Assembly (NCBI RefSeq): GCF_937952055.1
Contig: NZ_CALFYO010000033.1
Span: 1-64,000, forward strand
DNA length: 64,000 nt
From: an uncultured Piscinibacter sp.
Lineage (GTDB): Bacteria; Pseudomonadota; Gammaproteobacteria; Burkholderiales; Burkholderiaceae_C
Direction of reading: 5' to 3'
The position numbers were made by a program, and so were the translations under genes. Under the pieces are notes generated by a model, which was not told where the DNA came from, ran no database searches, and saw nothing but the letters and a program-made list of their open reading frames with translations. Every line of letters starts with the position of its first letter. Position 1 is the stretch's first letter. Shown one piece after another: positions 50,218 through 59,592 of this stretch.

Positions 50218-51924
50218 TCAGACGCTGCGGACCTTGACGCGGGCATGCTCGTTGATGCCCATGGCGCCGAAGAACAGCGCCACCAGTCGGTGCGCCTCGA
50301 CGAACACCACCGTGCGGTTCTCGTTGCGGCGCGTCAGCACCCAGTTCAGCAGATCGCCGGCGGCGATGAAATCGACGCGGATCAGCTTCGCGCAGGTGAC
50401 ATTCACGATGGTCGCCGAGCCGAGCTCGCCCTCGAGCTTCTTCAGTGTCGCACCGATGTCGCCGACCAGCTGACCGGACAGTTCGACACTGGCCACCTGC
50501 ACGGTTGCGCTCGGGTCCTCGGTGAAGCGGGACTCGATGAAGCTGGTCGACACCTCGCTGACCATCGACAGCGGCGGCGAGGTCGTGCTGGAATGCGATC
50601 CGCTCACGCGAACCTCGCACTGCGCCGGTTCCCAGGACGGCGGCGACACCTCGTAGGTGACGCAGTAGTCGATCGCCGCCTCGTCGAACTGGTCGGGTCG
50701 GTTGGTCATGCGCAGCGCGTCCAGGCGCAGCAGCCAGTAGGCCGGATCGGCGTCGCGCACCCCGGTCGGCGCGGCCTCAGCCAGCACACCAAACAGACGC
50801 TCACCACCGAGCCAGCGCATGTCCAGCCTCTGGCGAATCCAGTTGCGGAACAGATCCGACATGCGCGAGGCGGCCTCCGGGTCGATGCCCTTGAGGGCAC
50901 TCCAGTCGAACACCCAGGGCAGCGGCATCTGCAGACTCTGCGACGACAGGTGCGCCACCGCGTCCGCGTCGACGAACTCGGGGCAGACCCAGCCCACCTG
51001 GCCGTCGATGCGGCTGTTGCTCGGCGCGCGCTCCTCGCTGGCGGCTTCGGCCACCAGGCGGGGCAGCGAGAACCACTGTGGCGCCGACCAGCCGAACTGC
51101 CGCGCATAGTCGAGTGCCAGGCTCTCGAACTTGTGCTGCTGGCCGATGGCGCGGTAGAGGTCGAACAGCACCAGCCAGGTCTCGGCATGGGCATGGCGCT
51201 GGCCGCCCATGCTGGTGAGCGAGGCGAGCGACTGCTCGCACTGCTCGAAGTCGGCGTTGGCGAAGGCGATCACCGCCTCGTCGAGTTCGGGGTCGTGCGC
51301 GACCTCGCTGACCTCGACGGCGAAGGCGTTGCCGAAATCGCCGGCACTCGCTTCCAGCGACAGCGGCGACAACGGCGAGAGGCCGTTGCCCATCACCGCG
51401 GCCGCAGGGGCCGCGACCGGCGCGGCAGCCGCTGCGGGCCGGTCGACGGTAGCGCCGTTGAGCGGCGCGGGCCGGCTCGACGCGTTGCTGCCCATCGGCG
51501 CCGGCTGGGTCGGTGCGTTGTAGAACTCCGGCCCGCGCCGCGACGGGGTGCCGAAGCCGTCGCCGACCATCTGCTGCTCGATCTCGTCGATCTTCTCCTT
51601 GACACTGGCGTCCTGCTTGGCGCCGCTTTCGGCCACCGAGAGCTTGCCTTCGGAGTCGTCGATGCGCGAGGAGCCGCCCAGCGCTGCCAGCTGCTCGGGC
51701 GTCAGGCCCTCGCGGCGCACCTTGCGCAACATGTCGAACTCGCGCTTGCGGACGAAGTCATTGCGCCGCTTGCGCTCGATCATCGCCTTCAGCTCGGACT
51801 TGGCGAACTCCGTCTCGCGCGCCTCGTCCTGCGGCAGGCCGATCTCTGCCCATTCCGTGGTCGGATTGGCCACGAACTTGACGACCTTGCGAAAGAAGCT
51901 CGTGGTGTCTTTGGGTTCCGACAT
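50218..51924 (-). CDS. STAS-domain protein of unknown function
   Basis: This is a 568-aa cytoplasmic protein with three parts. Residues about 1-125 are charged helices (RKRRNDFVRKREFDMLRKVR). Residues about 130-185 are a Pro/Ala linker. The rest is a helical repeat region (about 205-430, TPR-like: FEQCEQSLASLTSMGGQRHA, WLVLFDLYRAIGQQHKFESL), and a STAS domain lies near the C terminus (about 455-565, VQVASVELSGQLVGDIGATL, then ATIVNVTCAKLIRVDFIAAG). STAS domains bind nucleotides or partner proteins, as in anti-sigma antagonists. It lies between hslV and dksA in the same direction. Role unknown. Confidence 0.8.
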   Translation of the reverse strand: MSEPKDTTSFFRKVVKFVANPTTEWAEIGLPQDEARETEFAKSELKAMIERKRRNDFVRKREFDMLRKVRREGLTPEQLAALGGSSRIDDSEGKLSVAESGAKQDASVKEKIDEIEQQMVGDGFGTPSRRGPEFYNAPTQPAPMGSNASSRPAPLNGATVDRPAAAAAPVAAPAAAVMGNGLSPLSPLSLEASAGDFGNAFAVEVSEVAHDPELDEAVIAFANADFEQCEQSLASLTSMGGQRHAHAETWLVLFDLYRAIGQQHKFESLALDYARQFGWSAPQWFSLPRLVAEAASEERAPSNSRIDGQVGWVCPEFVDADAVAHLSSQSLQMPLPWVFDWSALKGIDPEAASRMSDLFRNWIRQRLDMRWLGGERLFGVLAEAAPTGVRDADPAYWLLRLDALRMTNRPDQFDEAAIDYCVTYEVSPPSWEPAQCEVRVSGSHSSTTSPPLSMVSEVSTSFIESRFTEDPSATVQVASVELSGQLVGDIGATLKKLEGELGSATIVNVTCAKLIRVDFIAAGDLLNWVLTRRNENRTVVFVEAHRLVALFFGAMGINEHARVKVRSV

Positions 51925-51956
51925 GACGGGTGAGGAGATTCGCGTCCGAGCCGGGC

Positions 51957-52823
51957 TCAGTCGCCGAACATCTTCTGCTTGAGCTCTCGCCGCTGCTGGG
52001 CTTCAAGGGACAGTGTAGCGGTCGGTCGCGCGATCAGGCGCCCGAGCCCGATCGGCTCGCCGGTTTCGTCACAGAAACCGTAGTCGCCGGCGTCGATGCG
52101 GGCAAGCGACTGTGAAATCTTCTTCAACAGCTTGCGCTCACGGTCACGCGTGCGCAGCTCCAGCGCATGCTCTTCCTCGATGGTGGCGCGGTCGGCCGGG
52201 TCCGGCACGATCGACGTGTCCTCGCGCAGGTGCTCGGTGGTCTCGCCGGCATTGGACAGCAGGTCGTCCTTGAGGGTCTGCAGCTTGTGGCGGAAGAACT
52301 CCAGCTGCTTGTCGTTCATGTACTCCGATTCCGGCATGGCCAGCAGCTCGGCCTCGGTCAGCTCGCGGCCGGCCTTGGCCTTCCAGGCGTTGGCCAGCCG
52401 GGGATCGGATTTCTGCGTCGGTTTCGGGATGTCGAGTCCGAGGTTGTTCATCTGTCGGGTGGGGGGCCGGGGCGGCGCGAACCGGTCGGCAAAACGGGAC
52501 GTGGCCGGCGGCAGGGGCGCGCTCACCGGCGGGGGAGGGGCTGCTCTGGACGATCTGGACGTGGCCATCGGCTTGGTGGGTGCGGGCACCGCGGGTGGCG
52601 GTGTCACCGGTTTGGGGGCGGGCGCGGCAGCGGCCTTGGCGGCAGGTGCCGGCGCCTGGGGTGGCGCTTTCAGGGGCGCGGCCTTCGCCGAAGCGCTCTT
52701 CGCGGGCGCCTTGGCAGGGGCAGTCTTCTTGGCGGGTGTCGCCGCCTTGGCGTCCAGCTTGGCCTTCGCGGCCGGGGCGGCAGGCTTCTTCGTGCTTGCT
52801 TTGGTAGCCGGTGTCTTGCTCAC
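51957..52823 (-). CDS. dksA: DksA-type RNA polymerase regulator with long basic N-terminal tail
   Basis: This is a 288-aa protein whose last 150 residues are DksA: a coiled-coil with DTSIVPDPADRATIEEEHAL (the acidic tip residues are DPAD), then a globular end. In place of four zinc cysteines it has Cys251, Thr254, Ser272 and Ala275, the C-x2-T-x17-S-x2-A pattern of zinc-independent DksA. Residues 2-130 are a Lys/Ala/Pro-rich tail (PATKASTKKPAAPAAKAKLD) resembling histone H1-like repeats. The start is GTG (52823-52821) with AGGAG 6 nt upstream. It works with ppGpp at the RNA polymerase secondary channel. It is downstream of a COG0523 GTPase. Confidence 0.92.
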   Translation of the reverse strand: MSKTPATKASTKKPAAPAAKAKLDAKAATPAKKTAPAKAPAKSASAKAAPLKAPPQAPAPAAKAAAAPAPKPVTPPPAVPAPTKPMATSRSSRAAPPPPVSAPLPPATSRFADRFAPPRPPTRQMNNLGLDIPKPTQKSDPRLANAWKAKAGRELTEAELLAMPESEYMNDKQLEFFRHKLQTLKDDLLSNAGETTEHLREDTSIVPDPADRATIEEEHALELRTRDRERKLLKKISQSLARIDAGDYGFCDETGEPIGLGRLIARPTATLSLEAQQRRELKQKMFGD

Positions 52824-52937
52824 GGGTGTCTCCTCGCATCGACGGTTATACCCCGTCCGCAAGGCGCGGGCGACGGCTGGGCCCGGTTTCAGGCGCGGCG
52901 GATTGTAGCCATGTGGATTCCGTCGGAAATTGACGAT

Positions 52938-53972
52938 TCAGGCCAGGCACTGCTCAAGGCCCTGCACGAATACGTCGCGGGGTAGATCCAGGCCGATGAA
53001 CACCATCTTGCTGGTCTTCTTCTCGCCCGGGGCCCATTTGGGCCCCAGGTCGCTGCCCATCAGCTGGTGCACGCCCTGAAAGATCACCTTGCGGTCGCTG
53101 CCCTTCATGTGGAGCACGCCCTTGTAGCGCAGCATCTTGGGCCCGTAGACCTGCACGATGGCGCCGAGGAAGTCTTCCAGCTTGGCTGGGTTGAAGGGCC
53201 GGTCGGAGCGGAACACGAAGGACTTCACGTCGTCGTCGTGATGATGGTGGTGCGGGTGGTCGCAATGCTCGCCGTGCTCATGGTCATGGTCGTGGTGCTC
53301 GTGAGCATGGCCGTCGCCGGAGAGGAACTCCGGGTCGATGTCGAGCTTGGCGTTCAGGTTGAAGCCGCGCAGGTCGAACACCTCCGCGATCGGCACCTCG
53401 CCGAAGTTCACCTTGCGCTGGGGGGCGCGCGGGTTCATGTGCTTGACGCGGTGGATCAGCGCGTCGACGGTGGCGTCGTCGACCAGGTCGGTCTTGCTGA
53501 TGAAGATCTGGTCGGCGAAGCCGATCTGGCGCCGCGCCTCCTGACGGCTGTCGAGCTGGCCGTCGCCGTGCTTGGCGTCGACCAGCGTGAGGATGGAGTC
53601 GAGCAGGTAGCTCTCGGCGATCTCGTCATCCATGAAGAAGGTCTGCGCCACCGGACCAGGGTCGGCCAGGCCGGTGGTCTCGATGACCACGCGCTCGAAG
53701 TCGATCTCGCCCTTGCGCTTTCGGGTGGCCAGGTCGGACAGCGTGGTGCGCAGGTCCTCGCGGATGGTGCAGCAGACGCAGCCGTTGTTGAGCTGGATGA
53801 TCTGTTCTTGGGTGTCGTGGACGAGGATCTCGTTGTCGATGTTCTCGTCACCGAATTCGTTCTCGATCACCGCGATCTTCTGTCCGTGCGCCTCGGTGAG
53901 CACGCGCTTGAGCAGGGTGGTCTTGCCCGAGCCCAGGAAGCCGGTCAGGATGGTGGCAGGAATGAGAGCCAT
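52938..53972 (-). CDS. COG0523/CobW-family metallochaperone GTPase
   Basis: This 344-aa G3E GTPase has Walker A GFLGSGKT at 11-18, the metal-binding CxCC (Cys65, Cys67, Cys68) in LNNGCVCCTIRED, the ETTGLADP switch region, and SKTDLV for guanine recognition. A strongly His-rich stretch at 222-245 separates the GTPase from the CobW C-terminal domain. Members deliver zinc or other metals to client enzymes. No Zur-like box is evident upstream, so zinc regulation is unproven. I start at ATG 53972 (MALIPATIL), since the upstream extension is not conserved-looking. Confidence 0.92.
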   Translation of the reverse strand: MALIPATILTGFLGSGKTTLLKRVLTEAHGQKIAVIENEFGDENIDNEILVHDTQEQIIQLNNGCVCCTIREDLRTTLSDLATRKRKGEIDFERVVIETTGLADPGPVAQTFFMDDEIAESYLLDSILTLVDAKHGDGQLDSRQEARRQIGFADQIFISKTDLVDDATVDALIHRVKHMNPRAPQRKVNFGEVPIAEVFDLRGFNLNAKLDIDPEFLSGDGHAHEHHDHDHEHGEHCDHPHHHHHDDDVKSFVFRSDRPFNPAKLEDFLGAIVQVYGPKMLRYKGVLHMKGSDRKVIFQGVHQLMGSDLGPKWAPGEKKTSKMVFIGLDLPRDVFVQGLEQCLA

Positions 53973-54126
53973 GGAGCGGAAACCTCGGAAGCGTTGCGAA
54001 AGCGCCCCAGTTGGGGGGCCGTGACTGTGGTTCAAGCCTTCGGGCCTGTCAAGCGAGGGGCATGCCAGCTGTCACACGCCTTCGGTTAAGCTTGACCTCC
54101 CGGAACTCCCTCCTCGCGCCCGCGCG

Positions 54127-55023
54127 ATGTCCGATCCTCATCCCGCGCGCCCGTCACGCTTCGGCGAGCGGTCAGCGCCCCCAGCCGCCGAGCGGCGGAC
54201 GCTGTTTCGAAAGCTGGTCGAGTTCGTCTCGCCCGGCCCCGACTCGCGCGACGAGTTGATCTCCACCCTGGCCGACGCCGAGAACCGCGAGCTGATCTCG
54301 CCCGAATCGCGCGTGATGCTGGAGGGCGTGCTGCGCATGGCCGAGCTCACTGCCGGCGACGTGATGGTGGCTGCGCCGCGCATGGACCTGCTGGACATCG
54401 ACGCGCCCTACGAGGCACTGCTGCACACCGTCATCGCCACCGCGCATTCGCGCTTCCCGGTCTACGAGGGGAAGCGCGAGAACGTCATCGGCATCCTGAT
54501 GGCCAAGGACCTGCTGAAGCTGCAGCGTGCACCCGAGCTGAACCTGCGCACCCTGCTGCGCCCGGCGGTGTTCGTGCCGGAGTCCAAGGGGCTGAACGAC
54601 CTGCTGCGCGACTTCCGCTCCAACCGCAACCACCTGGCCATCGTGATCGACGAGTTCGGCGCGACGGCCGGGCTCATCACCATTGAGGACGTGCTGGAGG
54701 AAATCGTCGGCGAGATCGAGGACGAGTTCGACGAGAAGGACGGCGAGTCGGGCGTCTACACCCTCGCCGACGGCAGCCAGCGCGTCGCCGGCGACGCCTC
54801 CATCGACGCGGTCAATGAGGTCTTCGGCACGCAACTCCCCGCCGAGGAGTTCGACACCATCGGCGGCCTGGTCGCCCACGAACTGGGGCGCGTGCCGCGG
54901 CGCGGCGAGTCGACGCAGGTCGGCCCGCTGGTGTTCACCGTGATGCTCACGCGCGGCGGCGCCGTACGCTGGTTCAAGGTGACGCGCGCGCCGGCAGAGG
55001 CGCCCGGCTCCGACGGCGCCTGA
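54127..55023 (+). CDS. corC: CorC/HlyC family CBS-domain protein
   Basis: This is a 298-aa cytoplasmic protein with two CBS domains: MVAAPRMDLLDIDAPYEALL, then SRFPVYEGKRENVIGILMAK, and later NHLAIVIDEFGATAGLITIE. A C-terminal CorC_HlyC transporter-associated domain follows (FGTQLPAEEFDTIGGLVAHE). It is linked to Mg/Co efflux or membrane integrity in other proteobacteria. It overlaps lnt by TGATG, the common corC-lnt arrangement, and leads a long + strand cluster. Confidence 0.94.
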   Translation: MSDPHPARPSRFGERSAPPAAERRTLFRKLVEFVSPGPDSRDELISTLADAENRELISPESRVMLEGVLRMAELTAGDVMVAAPRMDLLDIDAPYEALLHTVIATAHSRFPVYEGKRENVIGILMAKDLLKLQRAPELNLRTLLRPAVFVPESKGLNDLLRDFRSNRNHLAIVIDEFGATAGLITIEDVLEEIVGEIEDEFDEKDGESGVYTLADGSQRVAGDASIDAVNEVFGTQLPAEEFDTIGGLVAHELGRVPRRGESTQVGPLVFTVMLTRGGAVRWFKVTRAPAEAPGSDGA

Positions 55024-56531
55024 TGCCCGCCCGCGCCTGGCCCTGGCCGCTGGAATTGCTGGCCGCGCTGGCGCTGGGCGCGCTGCAGACGCTGGCCTTT
55101 GTCCGCACCGAGATGTGGTGGCTGCAGATCGCCTGCATCGGTCTGCTGGCCTGGCGTGCCCGGCATGCATCGCCGGGACGGGCCGCGCTGCTCGGTGCGG
55201 CCTACGGCACGGCCTGGGTGGCGGCTGGCACCTGGTGGTTGTTCATCAGCATGCACCGCTACGGCGGGCTGCCGGCCTGGATGGCGGCGGCGGCGGTGCT
55301 CGCCTTGGCGGCCTTCCTGTCGCTCTACCTGGCCGCCGCGCTGGCCGCGTTCGCACGCTGGCGGCGCGGCCGCCCGATCGGCGACGCCTCGATCTTCGCC
55401 GCCGTCTGGCTGCTCGCCGAGCTGGCGCGCGGCGTGCTCTTCACCGGCTTCCCCTGGGTGGCCGCAGGCTATGCCCATGTCGACGGGCCCCTGGCGGCCT
55501 GGGCGCCGTGGATCGGCGTGTACGGCATGGGGGCGGTGGCGGCGTTCGTCGCCGCGCTCGCGGCGCTGCAGCCGGACCGCTCGGCCGCCTCCTGGTTGCG
55601 CGGCGTCGGCCTGCCACTCGTTCTGCTGGCCGGCCCGGCGCTGCTGGGCGTGCCCGAGTTCACGCGGCCCAGCGGCACGCTCTCGGTCACGTTGCTGCAG
55701 GGCAACATCCCGCAGGACCAGAAGTTCGAGAGCACCCACCAGGCTGCTGCCCTGGAATGGCACCTCGGCGCGCTTGCCGCGGCACGCGGCGACCTGGTGA
55801 TGGCGCCCGAGACGGCCATCCCCTTCCTGCCGCAGCAGATGCCCGAGGGCCTTTGGGAAGGCCTGCAGGCCCGCTTTGCCCAAGGCGGGACAGCGGCGCT
55901 GGTGGGCGTGCCGCTGGGCGACGAGCGCACGGGCTACACCAACTCCGCCGCCGGCTTTGCGCCGGGTCAGCCGCTCTACCGCTACGACAAGCAGCACCTC
56001 GTGCCCTTCGGCGAGTTCATCCCGCGCCTGTTCCGCTGGTTCACCGAGATGATGAACATCCCGCTGGGCGACTTCAACCGCGGGCCGCTGGTGGCGGCGT
56101 CCTTTGCCGTGAAGGGCGAGCGCGTGGCGCCCAACATCTGCTACGAGGACCTGTTCGGCGAGGAGCTCGCGGCGCGCTTCCGTGACCCCGACGCCGCGCC
56201 GACGATCCTCGCCAACCTGAGCAACATCGGCTGGTTCGGCCGGACCATCGCCGTCGATCAGCACCTGCACATCTCTCGGTTGCGCAGCCTGGAGCTGCAG
56301 CGGCCGATGCTGCGCGCCACGAACACCGGCGCGACGGTGGTGATCGACCACCACGGCGCGGTACGCCACGGGCTCGAACCCCACACCCGCGGCGTGCTGG
56401 AAGGGCGGGTGCAGGGGCGCGAGGGCAGCACGCCGTTCGCGCTCTGGGCATCGCGCTTCGGCCTGTGGCCGGCCCTCCTGCTAGCGCTCGCGGTGCTGGG
56501 CGGGGCCGCGCGCCGCAGGGCCGCCCCGTAA
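55023..56531 (+). CDS. lnt: Apolipoprotein N-acyltransferase
   Basis: This is a 502-aa inner-membrane enzyme that adds the third acyl chain to lipoproteins. About six N-terminal spans precede a nitrilase-like domain with the catalytic triad Glu263 (APETAIPF), Lys323 (YDKQHLVPFGEF) and Cys373 (NICYEDLFGEE). A C-terminal span (LWPALLLALAVLGGAA) returns to the membrane. Length and motifs are normal. It is translationally coupled to corC. Confidence 0.96.
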   Translation: MPARAWPWPLELLAALALGALQTLAFVRTEMWWLQIACIGLLAWRARHASPGRAALLGAAYGTAWVAAGTWWLFISMHRYGGLPAWMAAAAVLALAAFLSLYLAAALAAFARWRRGRPIGDASIFAAVWLLAELARGVLFTGFPWVAAGYAHVDGPLAAWAPWIGVYGMGAVAAFVAALAALQPDRSAASWLRGVGLPLVLLAGPALLGVPEFTRPSGTLSVTLLQGNIPQDQKFESTHQAAALEWHLGALAAARGDLVMAPETAIPFLPQQMPEGLWEGLQARFAQGGTAALVGVPLGDERTGYTNSAAGFAPGQPLYRYDKQHLVPFGEFIPRLFRWFTEMMNIPLGDFNRGPLVAASFAVKGERVAPNICYEDLFGEELAARFRDPDAAPTILANLSNIGWFGRTIAVDQHLHISRLRSLELQRPMLRATNTGATVVIDHHGAVRHGLEPHTRGVLEGRVQGREGSTPFALWASRFGLWPALLLALAVLGGAARRRAAP

Positions 56532-56534
56532 AAT
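56529..56534 (+). promoter_or_regulatory. Candidate -10 element of glyQS
   Basis: TAAAAT, overlapping the lnt stop codon and followed by CGCGGG, lies 25 nt before the glyQ ATG. No clear -35 is present. It could give the glycyl-tRNA synthetase genes their own transcript within the corC-lnt cluster. Confidence 0.45.
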
Positions 56535-56559
56535 CGCGGGTCGACCTCCGCGGCCCGCC

Positions 56560-57480
56560 ATGCTCACCTTCCAGCAACTCATCCTCCGTCTGCAAGACTA
56601 CTGGGCAGCCCAGGGCTGCGCCTTGCTGCAGCCCTACGACATGGAAGTCGGCGCCGGCACCAGCCACACGGCGACCTTTCTGCGCGCCATCGGCCCCGAG
56701 CCGTGGAAGGCCGCCTACGTGCAGCCCAGCCGCCGCCCCAAGGACGGCCGCTACGGCCAGAACCCGAACCGGCTGCAGCACTACTACCAGTACCAGGTGG
56801 TGCTCAAGCCGGCACCGGCGAACATCCTCGAGCTCTACCTCGGTTCGCTGGAGGCGCTGGGATTCGACCTCAAGGTCAACGACATCCGCTTCGTCGAGGA
56901 CGACTGGGAGAATCCCACGCTGGGCTGCTGGGGCCTGGGCTGGGAGGTCTGGCTCAACGGCATGGAGGTGACGCAGTTCACCTATTTCCAGCAGGTCGGC
57001 GGCATCGACTGCAAGCCGATCACCGGCGAGATCACCTATGGCCTGGAGCGGCTGGCGATGTACCTGCAGGGGGTGGACAACGTCTACGACCTGCAGTGGA
57101 CGGCAGACCTGAAGTACGGCGACGTGTACCACCAGAACGAGGTCGAGCAGAGCACCTACAACTTCGAACACAGCGACGTCGACTTCCTGCTCACCGCCTT
57201 CGGCGCGCACGAAGGACAGTCGAAGTACCTGATGGAGCGCCAGCTCGCGCTGCCCGCCTACGAGCAGCTGCTCAAGGCGGCGCACACCTTCAACCTGCTC
57301 GACGCGCGCGGCGCGATCAGCGTCACCGAGCGCGCCGCCTACATCGGCCGCATCCGCAACCTCGCCCGCGCGGTGGCGCAAAGCTACCTCGACAGCCGCG
57401 CGCGCCTGGGCTTTCCGATGGCGCCGAAGGCCTGGGCCGACGAAGTCGCCGCCCAGCTCGAACAGAAGAAGGCGGCCTGA
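56560..57480 (+). CDS. glyQ: Glycyl-tRNA synthetase alpha subunit
   Basis: This is the 306-aa catalytic alpha subunit of the bacterial alpha2-beta2 GlyRS. It shows LTFQQLILRLQDYWAAQGCA at the N terminus, YDMEVGAGTSHTATFLRAIG (class II motif region), YVQPSRRPKDGRYGQNPNRL and FTYFQQVGGIDCKPITGEIT. It charges tRNA-Gly together with GlyS, which follows 5 nt downstream. The sequence is complete and typical. Confidence 0.98.
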   Translation: MLTFQQLILRLQDYWAAQGCALLQPYDMEVGAGTSHTATFLRAIGPEPWKAAYVQPSRRPKDGRYGQNPNRLQHYYQYQVVLKPAPANILELYLGSLEALGFDLKVNDIRFVEDDWENPTLGCWGLGWEVWLNGMEVTQFTYFQQVGGIDCKPITGEITYGLERLAMYLQGVDNVYDLQWTADLKYGDVYHQNEVEQSTYNFEHSDVDFLLTAFGAHEGQSKYLMERQLALPAYEQLLKAAHTFNLLDARGAISVTERAAYIGRIRNLARAVAQSYLDSRARLGFPMAPKAWADEVAAQLEQKKAA

Positions 57481-57485
57481 GCACC

Positions 57486-59591
57486 ATGTCGAACACGAAG
57501 AACCTGCTCGTCGAACTGTTCGTCGAGGAACTGCCGCCGAAGTCGCTGAAAAAGCTGGGCGAGTCCTTCGCGGCCGATCTGGCCAAGAGCTTGCGTGCGC
57601 AGGGCCTGGCGGGCGAGCACTCCGCAGTGACCCCGTTTGCCTCGCCGCGCCGGCTGGCGGTGCATGTCTCGTCCGTGCTGGCCCATGCGGCCGACCGCAG
57701 CGTGTCGCAGAAGCTGATGCCGGTGGCCGTGGCCCTCTCGGCGGATGGCCAGGCCACGCCGGCACTGCTGAAGAAGCTCGCCGCATTGGGAGCCGACGCC
57801 GCGGTGGTGCCGAAGCTCAAGCGCCAGCTCGACGGCAAGTCCGAGGCGCTGTTCCTCGACAGCACCGTCAAGGGCGCGACGCTCGCCGAAGGCCTGCAGA
57901 AGGCGCTCGACGACGCGCTCGCCGCGCTGCCCATCCCCAAGGTGATGCAATACCAGCTCGCCGACGGCTGGACCAGCGTGAACTTCGTGCGCCCGGCCCA
58001 TGGGCTGGTCGCGCTGCATGGCGCCGACGTCGTGCCGGTGAAGGCGCTGGGCCTGGAAGCCGGCCGGCAGACGCGCGGCCACCGTTTCGAGGCACAGATG
58101 GACCCCGTCGCGCTGCTGGACGCGGACCACTACGCGCGCCAGCTGGAAGAGCAGGGCGGCGTGATCCCCGGCTTCGCCGATCGCCATGGCGAGCTGCTGC
58201 GCCAGCTCAACGTCGCGGCGGCGAAGGAGGGCCTCAGGCCGATCGAGGATGAGGCGCTGCTCGACGAAGTCACCGCGCTGGTCGAGCGGCCCAATGTGTT
58301 GCTGTGTCAGTTCGAGCCGGACTTCCTCGCGGTGCCGCAGGAATGCCTGATCCTGACGATGAAGGCGAACCAGAAATACTTCCCGCTGCTCGGTGCCGAC
58401 GGCCGCCTGACCAGCAAGTTCCTCGTCGTCAGCAACATCCGGCCCGCGGACGCCAGCCGCGTGATCGGCGGCAACGAGCGCGTGGTGCGACCGCGCCTGG
58501 CCGATGCAAAGTTCTTCTTCGACCAGGACCGGCGGCGCACGCTCGCCTCGCGTGTCGACGGCCTCGCCAAGGTGGTCTACCACGCGAAGCTGGGCAGCAT
58601 GGGCGAGCGTGTCGAGCGGGTGCGCCGCGTCGCCGCCGAGATCGGCCGGGCGCTGGGCGGCGAAGTGATGGCGCGGCAGGCCGATCAGGCCGCGCAACTC
58701 GCCAAGGCCGACCTGCTCACCGACATGGTGGGCGAGTTTCCCGAGCTGCAGGGCATCATGGGCGGCTACTACGCACGCCACGACGGCCTGGCCGAGGACA
58801 TCGCGTTCGCCATCGAGGACCACTACAAGCCGCGCTTCGCCGGCGATGACCTGCCGCGCAATGCCGTCGGCCTGGCCGTCGCGCTGGCCGACAAGCTGGA
58901 GACGCTGGCCGGCCTGTTCGGCATCGGTCAGGTGCCCACCGGCGACAAGGACCCGTTCGCGCTGCGTCGCCACGCGCTCGGCCTGATCCGCATGCTGATC
59001 GAACGCGAGCTGCCGCTGGAGCTGGCGCATCTGGTCTCGATCGCCTTCGCCGCCTTCCCTGCCGGGCACGGCCAGGCCCATGCCGAGCTGAACTACTTCC
59101 TGCGCGAGCGGCTGGTCGGCTACCTTCGCGAGGCGGGCTACCAGGTGCAGGACGTCGAGGCGGTGGTCGAGGCGCGCCCGCCGCGCTGGGCCGAGTTCCC
59201 CAGGCGGCTCGATGCGGTGCGCGCCTTCAAGGCACTGCCGGAATCGCAGCCGCTTGCCGCCGCAAACAAGCGCGTCGGCAACATCCTCAAGAAGAGCGAG
59301 GAGAAGGTCGCGCCGGTGACCGACGCCACGCTGTTCGCCGAGCCCGCCGAGCGGACCCTCGCCGATGCGCTGGAGGCGGTGGCGCCGCGCTCCGAGCGTG
59401 CCTTCGAGGCCGGCGACTACACCGCCTCGCTGCAGGCACTGGCCGCGCTGAAGGCGCCGGTCGATGCCTTCTTCGACACGGTGATGGTCAACGTCGACGA
59501 CCCGCGGCTGCGTGCCAACCGGCTCGGCCTGCTGGCCCGGCTGCACGCCGCGATGAACCGCGTCGCCGACCTCTCCAAGCTGGCGGCCTGA
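57486..59591 (+). CDS. glyS: Glycyl-tRNA synthetase beta subunit
   Basis: This is a 701-aa beta subunit. The N-terminal NLLVELFVEELPPKSLKKLG is diagnostic. B3/B4-like and HD-like regions follow (KANQKYFPLLGADGRL, KLGSMGERVERVRR, DKLETLAGLFGIGQVPTGDK), and the C-terminal anticodon-binding domain ends DPRLRANRLGLLARLHAAMN. The beta subunit recognises tRNA. The start is the ATG at 57486, 5 nt after glyQ; the frame reads on upstream only as the shadow of glyQ. Confidence 0.98.
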   Translation: MSNTKNLLVELFVEELPPKSLKKLGESFAADLAKSLRAQGLAGEHSAVTPFASPRRLAVHVSSVLAHAADRSVSQKLMPVAVALSADGQATPALLKKLAALGADAAVVPKLKRQLDGKSEALFLDSTVKGATLAEGLQKALDDALAALPIPKVMQYQLADGWTSVNFVRPAHGLVALHGADVVPVKALGLEAGRQTRGHRFEAQMDPVALLDADHYARQLEEQGGVIPGFADRHGELLRQLNVAAAKEGLRPIEDEALLDEVTALVERPNVLLCQFEPDFLAVPQECLILTMKANQKYFPLLGADGRLTSKFLVVSNIRPADASRVIGGNERVVRPRLADAKFFFDQDRRRTLASRVDGLAKVVYHAKLGSMGERVERVRRVAAEIGRALGGEVMARQADQAAQLAKADLLTDMVGEFPELQGIMGGYYARHDGLAEDIAFAIEDHYKPRFAGDDLPRNAVGLAVALADKLETLAGLFGIGQVPTGDKDPFALRRHALGLIRMLIERELPLELAHLVSIAFAAFPAGHGQAHAELNYFLRERLVGYLREAGYQVQDVEAVVEARPPRWAEFPRRLDAVRAFKALPESQPLAAANKRVGNILKKSEEKVAPVTDATLFAEPAERTLADALEAVAPRSERAFEAGDYTASLQALAALKAPVDAFFDTVMVNVDDPRLRANRLGLLARLHAAMNRVADLSKLAA

Positions 59592-59592
59592 C

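Noticed and set aside
53218..53306. CAC/ATG-rich tract as a DNA repeat array
   Set aside because: It is the coding sequence of the His-rich loop of the COG0523 GTPase, not a CRISPR or satellite repeat.
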